Positions 53,692 through 61,836 of a DNA stretch of 64,000 bases are shown here, one piece after another. The stretch is from Alphaproteobacteria bacterium bin52 (GTDB lineage Bacteria > Pseudomonadota > Alphaproteobacteria > Thalassobaculales > Thalassobaculaceae), in NCBI GenBank assembly GCA_002238645.1, contig MPMT01000006.1:1-64000 (forward strand), read 5' to 3'. Numbering within the stretch: position 1 is the stretch's first letter; every line of letters begins with the position of its first letter. Made by a program: the position numbers and the translations under genes. The notes under the pieces were generated by a model. That model searched no databases, was not told the origin of the DNA, and saw nothing but the letters and a program-made list of their open reading frames with translations.

Positions 53692-54582
53692 ATGGCGCGA
53701 GTAGGTTTCATTGGACTGGGCAACATGGGCGCACCCATGGCTCGCAATCTGATCCGTGCCGGTCACAGCCTCAAGGTGTTCGACCTGTCCGAAGAGGCGA
53801 TGAACTACGTCGTCCAGTCCGGCGCCGAGCCGGCACAGTCGGTCACCGACGCGGCCAGCGGTGTCGAGTTCGTGGTGACAATGCTCCCGGTCGGAGCCAA
53901 CGTCAGGCAGGTCTACATCGAGGACCAGGTGATCGGTGCGGCCGACGCCGGCACCGTGCTGATCGATTCCTCGACCATTGACGTCGAGAGCGCGCGGGCT
54001 GCCCACGCCGCGGCCGAGGCGGCCGGCTACCGCATGCTCGACGCACCGGTCTCGGGCGGTGTGGTCGGAGCGGAGAACGCGACCCTGACCTTCATGTGCG
54101 GCGGCTCGCCCGCGGTCTTCGAGGCGGCACGCCCGATCCTCGATGACATGGGCGGCAAGATCGTGCATTGCGGTGCCGCGGGACTGGGGCAGGTGACCAA
54201 GATCTGCAACAACATGCTGGCCGGGATCAACGCGCTCGCCGCCGCCGAAACCATGACCATGGGCCAGCGTCTCGGGGTGTCCGCAAGAACGCTCTACGAG
54301 GTCATCTCGGCTTCCACCGGACGATCGTACTTCTTCAACGAATCCAATCCGGTCCCGGGCATCCTGCCCACCGTGCCGGCGAGCAACGGGTTCAAGCCGG
54401 GTTTCATGGCCAAGCTCATGCTGAAGGATCTTCGTCTCTCCCAGGCTGCCGCCCAGGCATCGGGAACCACGACACCGCTCGGAGCCGCGGCAACCGCGGC
54501 CTTCCAGGCCCTGGTCGAGATGGGTTACGGCGACGAGGACACCGCCAGCATCATCAAGCTGATCGATTCCGAGCTCAGCTGA
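53692..54582 (+). CDS. mmsB: 3-hydroxyisobutyrate dehydrogenase family oxidoreductase
   Basis: 296-residue NAD-dependent beta-hydroxyacid dehydrogenase. The Rossmann motif VGFIGLGNMGAPMARNLIRAGH is followed by the substrate loop MLDAPVSGGVVGAENATLTFM and the catalytic Lys in LGQVTKICNNML. NESNPVPG near the C-terminal domain is typical of 3-hydroxyisobutyrate dehydrogenase (valine catabolism). ATG at 53692 with GGCGGGAG upstream. It is followed 19 nt later by a CoA-transferase, which could place both in branched-chain or hydroxyacid breakdown. Confidence 0.92.
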   Translation: MARVGFIGLGNMGAPMARNLIRAGHSLKVFDLSEEAMNYVVQSGAEPAQSVTDAASGVEFVVTMLPVGANVRQVYIEDQVIGAADAGTVLIDSSTIDVESARAAHAAAEAAGYRMLDAPVSGGVVGAENATLTFMCGGSPAVFEAARPILDDMGGKIVHCGAAGLGQVTKICNNMLAGINALAAAETMTMGQRLGVSARTLYEVISASTGRSYFFNESNPVPGILPTVPASNGFKPGFMAKLMLKDLRLSQAAAQASGTTTPLGAAATAAFQALVEMGYGDEDTASIIKLIDSELS

Positions 54583-54601
54583 CATAACCCGGGAGAAGAC
54601 C

Positions 54602-55765
54602 ATGCCGTCCCTCTCGCACATCAGGGTCCTGGACCTCACAAGTCATCTTTCGGGCCCGTACTGCGCCATGATCCTGGCCGATCACGGCGCCGACGTGGTG
54701 AAGGTCGAAAACCCGCGGGCCGGGGATTCTCTCAGGCTTACGCCACCCTTCCAGGAAGGCGAAAGTGCCCCGTTCATGCTGTGGAACCGCAACAAGCGAT
54801 CCATCGCGCTCGATCTGAAGGACCCGGCCGCAAAACAACGCCTGATCGAGCTGGTGCGGGTGGCCGACGTGATGATCGAGAACTTCAGGCCGGGCACGGC
54901 CGCACGTCTCGGCATCGACTACGACACGGTGACCGCAATCAATCCGTCGCTCGTGTACTGCTCGATTTCCGGCTTCGGCCAGACCGGGCCCTATGCGCCG
55001 CGCGGCGGGTTCGACCTGATTGCCTGCGGCATGTCCGGCCTGATGGCCATCAACGGACCGCCGGAAGGACCGCCCTACCGGATCCCGGTTCCCGTCACCG
55101 ATCTTGCCGCCGGGATGAACGGGACCATCGGTATCCTTGCTGCCCTTGCCGCTCGCGAGCGGACCGGCCAGGGCCAGCACGTCGATACCTCGCTGTACGA
55201 GTCCGGGATCGCGCTCGGTGTCTACGAGGCGGCGGGCCTGTTTGCCACTGGCGAGGTTCCCGAACGCCTCGGCCAGGCGCACCGCGGCAGTGCCCCCTAC
55301 CAGCTGTTTCCGACGGCTGACGGCTACATCACCATCGGTGGTGCCCAGGACAGTTTCTGGCGCGGCGCCTGCGACATTCTGGGCTGCGCGCACCTCGTCG
55401 ACGATCCGCGTTTTGCAACCAAGGCCGACCGGGTCGGGAACAACGCCGCGCTTGTTTCCGAGCTTGAGGTGTACTTCCGCAGGCAGACCACCGAGCAGCT
55501 GTGTTGCGCCTTCGAGGCCGCCGGGATCCCGGCCGGACCGGTGATGGATCATCGACAGGTCTATGATGATCCCCAGACCAGGGCCCGCGAGATGGCGGTC
55601 GAGGTCGATCATCCGAAGGTCGGCAGGATGAAGACCATCGGCATTCCGGTGAAGCTCTCGGACACTCCCGGTTCGGTTCGCCGGCCGGCGCCGATGCTGG
55701 GCGAGCACGGTGACGAGGTGGTCGCCGACTGGCTTGCCGGGGTTCCGCAGGCGGCGGATGATTGA
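54602..55765 (+). CDS. CaiB/BaiF (class III) CoA-transferase
   Basis: 387-residue formyl-CoA-transferase-like enzyme. The N-terminal signature is VLDLTSHLSGPYCAMILADHGADVVKVE. Further marks are WNRNKRSIALDLKDP, MIENFRPGTA, SGFGQTGPYAPRGGFDLIACGMSGLM and the C-terminal GIPAGPVMDHRQVYDDPQTRAREM. All blocks of the family are present, so it should be active. The ATG at 54602 follows GGGAGAAG. It lies in a string of plus-strand genes (HIBADH, this one, glutaredoxin, nitrilase). Confidence 0.9.
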   Translation: MPSLSHIRVLDLTSHLSGPYCAMILADHGADVVKVENPRAGDSLRLTPPFQEGESAPFMLWNRNKRSIALDLKDPAAKQRLIELVRVADVMIENFRPGTAARLGIDYDTVTAINPSLVYCSISGFGQTGPYAPRGGFDLIACGMSGLMAINGPPEGPPYRIPVPVTDLAAGMNGTIGILAALAARERTGQGQHVDTSLYESGIALGVYEAAGLFATGEVPERLGQAHRGSAPYQLFPTADGYITIGGAQDSFWRGACDILGCAHLVDDPRFATKADRVGNNAALVSELEVYFRRQTTEQLCCAFEAAGIPAGPVMDHRQVYDDPQTRAREMAVEVDHPKVGRMKTIGIPVKLSDTPGSVRRPAPMLGEHGDEVVADWLAGVPQAADD

Positions 55766-55824
55766 CGGGGCGCAGGAAGGCCCGTCGGGGTGAGTGACCC
55801 CGGGGTCGCAACGGAGAGGCGGCT

Positions 55825-56085
55825 ATGGCCACGGTCGAGATCTACACCAGCCTGTTTTGCCCGTTCTGCACTCGCGCCAAGCGGCTGCTGACCGCCAAGG
55901 GCGTCGCGTTTACCGAGATCGGCGTCGACATGAGGCCGGCCCGGCGGGCCGAAATGCGCGAGCGCGCGGATGAAAGGCACACGGTCCCGCAGATCTTCAT
56001 CAACGGTGTCGGCATCGGCGGGTCGGACGAACTGCACGCGCTCGACGCCTCCGGCCGACTCGACGAGATGTTGGCCGCGGACTGA
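55825..56085 (+). CDS. grxC: Glutaredoxin 3
   Basis: 86-residue dithiol glutaredoxin. The active site CPFC is at residues 12-15 (SLFCPFCTRAKRLL), the cis-Pro in HTVPQIFINGVGIGG, and the glutathione-binding GGSDELHALDASGRLD helix follows. Reduces protein disulfides with glutathione. Complete length for GrxC. It is 34 nt ahead of a nitrilase-family gene, the grxC-nitrilase pairing common in alphaproteobacteria. Confidence 0.95.
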   Translation: MATVEIYTSLFCPFCTRAKRLLTAKGVAFTEIGVDMRPARRAEMRERADERHTVPQIFINGVGIGGSDELHALDASGRLDEMLAAD

Positions 56086-56119
56086 CAGTGCCATACCCCG
56101 ACCGACAGGGAGACAACCG

Positions 56120-56977
56120 ATGACAGTGATCAGGGTCGCCTGCATCCAGACCAATTCCGGGCCGGACCCGGATCGCAACAGTGTCGAGGTGGGCGAGATG
56201 ATCAGGCAGGCCGCCGCCGACGGCGCCGAGATGGTCACCACGCCCGAAATCGTCGGAATGTTCGAGCCCGACCGCGCACGCGCGCTCGCCACTGCCCGAC
56301 CGGAAGAGAGCCATCAGGTTCTGGCACGGTTCCGGGAAGTCGCCGCCGAGGAGCGCATCTGGCTGCTGATCGGCTCCCTCTCGATCAGCATCGGCGACGA
56401 GATGCTTTCGAACCGCAGTTTTCTGGTCGCGCCGGACGGCAGCGTCGTCGCGCGCTACTCCAAGATCCACATGTTCGACGTCCAGGTCGGTGACGGCGCC
56501 ACCTACCGCGAATCGCGGACCTACCGTCCTGGCGAGAACGCGGTGCTCGCAACCACCCCGTGGGGACCGGTCGGGATGACGATCTGTTACGACGTGCGGT
56601 TCCCGGCACTTTACCGCGACCTTGCCCAGGCCGGTGCGAGGATGATCTTCGTGCCCGCCGCCTTCACCAGGGTGACCGGCGAGGCCCACTGGCACGTGCT
56701 GCAGCGGGCCCGGGCGATCGAGAACGGGTGTTTCATCGTCGCGCCCGCCCAGACCGGAACCCACGCCGGCAACCGCCGCACCTACGGTCATTCGCTTGTC
56801 GTGGCGCCATGGGGAGAGGTCCTGGCCGACGGGGGCACGGAAACCGGAATCATCATGGCGGAATGCGATCTCGATGCCGCGGACACGGCCCGCGCCAGGA
56901 TCCCGTCCCTGACCCACGACCGCCCCTACTCCGCCCCCGTACCCGGCGACCCGGCACTGCGTCTCGCCGGCGAATAG
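56120..56977 (+). CDS. Nitrilase/omega-amidase family carbon-nitrogen hydrolase
   Basis: 285-residue C-N hydrolase with the Glu-Lys-Cys triad: Glu in VTTPEIVGMFE near residue 43, Lys in RYSKIHMFDVQ, Cys in MTICYDVRFPALYRDL. The HMFDV and RTYGHSLVVAPWGEVLAD segments match Nit1/Nit2-type deaminated-glutathione amidases. The grxC neighbour supports a glutathione-repair role. The start is the ATG at 56120 because the upstream frame overlaps grxC. Confidence 0.92.
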   Translation: MTVIRVACIQTNSGPDPDRNSVEVGEMIRQAAADGAEMVTTPEIVGMFEPDRARALATARPEESHQVLARFREVAAEERIWLLIGSLSISIGDEMLSNRSFLVAPDGSVVARYSKIHMFDVQVGDGATYRESRTYRPGENAVLATTPWGPVGMTICYDVRFPALYRDLAQAGARMIFVPAAFTRVTGEAHWHVLQRARAIENGCFIVAPAQTGTHAGNRRTYGHSLVVAPWGEVLADGGTETGIIMAECDLDAADTARARIPSLTHDRPYSAPVPGDPALRLAGE

Positions 56978-56994
56978 GCTCCGCCAACCGGCGG

Positions 56995-57948
56995 TCAGCC
57001 GAGCTCGCCGCCGATCGCGAGGAACCGTTCACGCCGCAGGCGGCGCAGTTCGGCCGGGTCGCAGACCAGCATTCCGGCGAGTTCCTCCTCGACCGCGTCG
57101 GCAAGACTGGTCAGCGCGACCGTCTTCTCCCGGTGCGCCGCGCCGAGGGGCTCCGGCACCACCCGCTCGACGATCGACAGCCGCAGCAGGTCCTGTGCCG
57201 TCAGACGCAGCGCCTCGGCCGCCTCCCGCGCGTGATCGCCGCTGCGCCACAGGATCGAGGCACATCCCTCCGGTGAAATCACCGAGTAGATCGCGTGTTC
57301 GAACATGATGACCCGGTCGGCGGTAGCAAGAGCCACGGCACCGCCGGACCCGCCTTCGCCTATGATGGCGGAAATGATCGGTACCCGCAGGGACAGCGAG
57401 GTCTGGATCGAACGCGCGATGGCCTCGGCCTGGCCACGTTCCTCGGCCCCGATACCCGGATAGGCGCCGGCGGTGTCGACGAAGGTCAGCACCGGCATGC
57501 CGAACCGGTCCGCCATCCGCATCAGCCGACCGGCCTTGCGGTAGCCTTCGGGACGCGCCATTCCGAAGTTCGAGTCGAGCCGCTGCTGGGTCGACTCGCC
57601 CTTCTCGGTCCCGATGACCATGACGCTGCGGCCGCGAAAACGCCCCGGGCCACCGACGACCGCCCGGTCCTCGGCAAAGTGCCGGTCGCCAGCCAGCGGC
57701 GTGAAGTCCTCGACGAGGTGCTCGACGACATCCTTGAAGTGCGGTCTGTCCGGGTGCCGCGCCACCTGGACCTTCTGCCAGGGCGTCAGCTTCTGGTAGG
57801 TGGTCCGCAGCTGCCGCTCGACCTTGACGTTCAGCCGGGCCACCTCCTCGGCGATGTTGACATCGCTCTCGTCGGACAGGTGCCGCAGTTCCTCAATCTT
57901 TCCCTCGAGGTCGGCGACGGTCTTCTCGAAATCAAGAAATGCGCGCAT
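56995..57948 (-). CDS. accA: Acetyl-CoA carboxylase carboxyltransferase subunit alpha
   Basis: 317-residue AccA. The N-terminal coiled segment FEKTVADLEGKIEELRHL precedes the crotonase-fold carboxyltransferase core: HPDRPHFKDVVEHLVEDF, VVGGPGRFRGRSVMVIGTEKG, TFVDTAGAYPGIGAEERGQAEAIA and GEGGSGGAVALATADRVIM, followed by SVISPEGCASILWR. It forms the carboxyltransferase with AccD (not in this window) in fatty-acid synthesis. ATG at 57946-57948. Convergent with the nitrilase (18 nt). Confidence 0.97.
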   Translation of the reverse strand: MRAFLDFEKTVADLEGKIEELRHLSDESDVNIAEEVARLNVKVERQLRTTYQKLTPWQKVQVARHPDRPHFKDVVEHLVEDFTPLAGDRHFAEDRAVVGGPGRFRGRSVMVIGTEKGESTQQRLDSNFGMARPEGYRKAGRLMRMADRFGMPVLTFVDTAGAYPGIGAEERGQAEAIARSIQTSLSLRVPIISAIIGEGGSGGAVALATADRVIMFEHAIYSVISPEGCASILWRSGDHAREAAEALRLTAQDLLRLSIVERVVPEPLGAAHREKTVALTSLADAVEEELAGMLVCDPAELRRLRRERFLAIGGELG

Positions 57949-58053
57949 TCAGGTTCCGCAACCGATGACAACAGCGAAGGTTCTCTCCCAAGGCAGGAGC
58001 GCGCCTGCACCGGAGCAGGCACGTGAAAAGCACGGGGCACTCACCGGCAGTGC

Positions 58054-59130
58054 TCATCCGGCGGGAACGGGACGGTTCCCCGCGATTTCCGGCCGTTCGA
58101 CGTCAACCGGCGCACAGTACCCACCACCCTGACGAATACCACGACACAGGGCACGCAGCACATCGTCCGCTTCTCCGACCGCCGTGACCAGCCGCACGGA
58201 GGCGCCGGTTCCGGCCTTCACATCGACGAGCATCGGAATGTGCAGGCCGAGGTCCGCCGGGTGACGTTCGAGCAGGACCCGCCATCCCCGCATCGCCGAC
58301 ACCCGGTCCGGATAGGATGCGAGGTGGGCACCCCGGGTCTTCACGGTGTCTCCCGTGCCGGGACCGGTGGCAGTACCGCCCGCGCCGGGAGTACCGCTGG
58401 CCGGCAGGTCCTCCAGCAACGATCCGGTGATCACGGTTTGCGCAAGCGCGGGATCGGGTTCCATGTCCTCGCCGGCTGCGGGCGGGCCGGGACCGGCAAC
58501 CGCCGGCCGTGAAACAATCGAGCCCGTCGCGATCGACGTGGTCACGAGTGAGGCGGTCCCGGCATCCGCTGCAGGCGTCGCGTCACGGCCGGCTTCGAAC
58601 ATGGACGGACCCGGCGTCGCCACGGCAGCCCCGGTGACCGGCACACCGCGTGGCGCCGCGACCGTGGGGATGGAAGGCGATGCGGCAAGCGGCCTCACGG
58701 TCCCCGCCGCCCGGAGCGCTGGCAGCGCGGGCGGGGACCGTGCACCTGTTTTCCCGCCCACCCCGGGACCCGCGCCCTGTTCGCCGTCTCCGGTCGCGGC
58801 GAGGGCACGGTCCGTCGACCGTTCGTCATCGATCCCGACCGCCCGGAACAGTGCGTTGACCCGGTCCGCCAGCGCCACCCGATCCGGGACACGCCTGACG
58901 ACCGAGGCGCGGCCGGTCCGCAGTTCACGCAGTCTTCGCTCGATCCGTTGGACGATGTAGTCGCGCCGGCTCTGTTCGCGCCTGTTTCCGCGCTCCAGGT
59001 CATTCTGCCCGGCGCCGGCCTCCACCGTGGCAGGGAGCGGCCGCGCCCGCTCAACAGGGGGCGCGGTGACGGCGCATCCGGCAAGCAGGCCGGCCATCAC
59101 CAGACCGGCCACGACTCGGGCCCCCTGCAT
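58054..59130 (-). CDS. Lipoprotein with a C-terminal SPOR-like domain
   Basis: 358 residues. A lipobox LLAGC at the end of a signal peptide (VVAGLVMAGLLAGC) marks a lipoprotein. A charged helical part (NRREQSRRDYIVQRIERRLREL) precedes a long Pro/Ala/Gly/Thr-rich linker. The C-terminal domain (GAHLASYPDRVSAMRGWRVLLERHPADLG...VRLVTAVGEADDVLRALCRGI) matches SPOR repeats that bind denuded peptidoglycan. Probable envelope or division-associated protein. ATG at 59128-59130. The linker is low-complexity. Confidence 0.85.
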   Translation of the reverse strand: MQGARVVAGLVMAGLLAGCAVTAPPVERARPLPATVEAGAGQNDLERGNRREQSRRDYIVQRIERRLRELRTGRASVVRRVPDRVALADRVNALFRAVGIDDERSTDRALAATGDGEQGAGPGVGGKTGARSPPALPALRAAGTVRPLAASPSIPTVAAPRGVPVTGAAVATPGPSMFEAGRDATPAADAGTASLVTTSIATGSIVSRPAVAGPGPPAAGEDMEPDPALAQTVITGSLLEDLPASGTPGAGGTATGPGTGDTVKTRGAHLASYPDRVSAMRGWRVLLERHPADLGLHIPMLVDVKAGTGASVRLVTAVGEADDVLRALCRGIRQGGGYCAPVDVERPEIAGNRPVPAG

Positions 59131-59250
59131 CAGACACGTCCCCGACCCGCACCGTCACGTCGTGTCCCGGGTCCGGCCGAGGCGCGTTGGACCGGCGCCC
59201 CGGTGCCTTCGGCCCGGCCACGACCCACGACGCCGGCGTGTACGCCTCCC

Positions 59251-59982
59251 CTACTCGCGGTTTCCGAACAGGCTCAGCAGCATGATGAACAGGTTGATGA
59301 AATCGAGATACAGCCGCAGCGCGCCATAGATCGACTTCTTCGCCTGCACTTCCCGGTCGTCGCCTTCCCAGTACTCGTTCTTGATGTTCTGGGTGTCGTA
59401 GGCGGTCAGGCCGGCGAACACCAGCACGCCGATGACCGAGATCGCGAAGTGCAGCGCGCTTGACGCCAGGAAGATGTTGACGACCGACGCGATCAGGATC
59501 CCGATCAGCCCCATGAACAGGAACGACCCCATTCCGGTGAGATCGCGCTTCGTGGTGTAGCCGAACAGGCTCATGCCGGCGAACATGCCGGCCGCGATGA
59601 AGAACACCCGGGTGATGCTCTCGCCGGTATAGATCAGGAAGATACTGGACAGCGAGAGTCCCATCAGGGCGGCGTAGATCCAGAACACAACCTGTGCGGT
59701 GGAAGACGCCATGCGATGGAGCCGGGCGGCGAACAGGAACACCATGCCGATCGGTGCCAGCATGATCACCCACTTCAGCGGGGAGAGGTAGATCGCCTGT
59801 CCGAACGGGGTGAGGACGCCGTTCTGCACTGCGGCAAAGTGGGCACCGAGTGCCACCAGGCCAGTGATCGCAAGACCGATCGTCATGTGGTTGTAGACAC
59901 CGAGCATGTACTGCCGCAGACCGACATCGATCTGCGCAGCCTCCGCCTGTGCCCGGGTCATGCGGCGCCGTTCAAGAGCCAT
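59251..59982 (-). CDS. Bax inhibitor-1 / YccA family membrane protein
   Basis: 243-residue protein with seven hydrophobic helices. N-terminal LRQYMLGVYNHMTIGLAITGLVAL and the conserved GLTAYDTQNIKNEY (Asp of the proposed pH-gated calcium leak) mark BI-1/TMBIM proteins, followed by GALRLYLDFINLFIMLLSLFG. In bacteria it interacts with FtsH (YccA) or acts as an ion leak. ATG at 59980-59982. Confidence 0.95.
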   Translation of the reverse strand: MALERRRMTRAQAEAAQIDVGLRQYMLGVYNHMTIGLAITGLVALGAHFAAVQNGVLTPFGQAIYLSPLKWVIMLAPIGMVFLFAARLHRMASSTAQVVFWIYAALMGLSLSSIFLIYTGESITRVFFIAAGMFAGMSLFGYTTKRDLTGMGSFLFMGLIGILIASVVNIFLASSALHFAISVIGVLVFAGLTAYDTQNIKNEYWEGDDREVQAKKSIYGALRLYLDFINLFIMLLSLFGNRE

Positions 59983-60073
59983 TTTCGATACCCTCCGGAT
60001 CAGAGCACACTTCGCTCACCTTGAGATAGGGGCAATGGCCCCTGGTTTCAACAGTGCGGTTTGCCACGGCCGG

Positions 60074-61236
<1,163 letters not shown>

Positions 61237-61246
<10 letters not shown>

Positions 61247-61749
61247 GCCTGGTCGATCAGCTTCTTGGTTGCCGTGAACCCTTTGAGTGAATAGGTGTCG
61301 GTCGTCTTGGTGCCACGAGTGGAATACCCGACCACCGTCATCCTTATGCCGCCGATCATCGCCTTGACCAGCCGCGCATCGTCCTCGGTCCCGGAAGTCC
61401 AGGCGCGGTCGTTCTCGGGGACCAGGGAGAAGTTGCGTTCGCCGATGGTAACCGTGACGTCACTGTCCTTCCGGTAGATGTAGCCGGCTACCAGGCTCGC
61501 CTCGCCGCTGACACCCTTCGCCGGATGATGGGTCACGAGGGCAAACGGATCGTCACGCCTGGTATACTTGCCCTCCATCTTTTCCGGCGCGCTGGCCATG
61601 AAACAGACCGTGTTTCCGTCTTCCTTGTAGGTGTAGGCAACCCAGGCGTGGTTCTCGCCGATCTTCTCCGGCGTCTGGGCAGAGCCCTGGGAAACCGGCC
61701 ACAGGCTGCATGCCAGAATGCCACCGAGAAGCAACAACAGTTTTCTCAT
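61237..61749 (-). CDS. Invasion-associated locus B (IalB) family periplasmic protein
   Basis: 170 residues with signal peptide ([24 protein letters not shown]). The IalB domain follows: [22 protein letters not shown], the [23 protein letters not shown] strand pair, [28 protein letters not shown], and two Cys likely forming a disulfide. Common in alphaproteobacteria and not limited to pathogens. I chose the ATG at 61747-61749 (AAGAGGTGA upstream) rather than the GTG at 61758. The gene overlaps rlmN, so the two are co-transcribed. Confidence 0.87.
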
Positions 61750-61836
61750 GCATCTCACCTCTTGTCGCGCCGTATTCCGCCCGGACTATTGCAGTGTAGC
61801 GGTCATTGATGCAACGAGGAACCGGTCCGACCGATT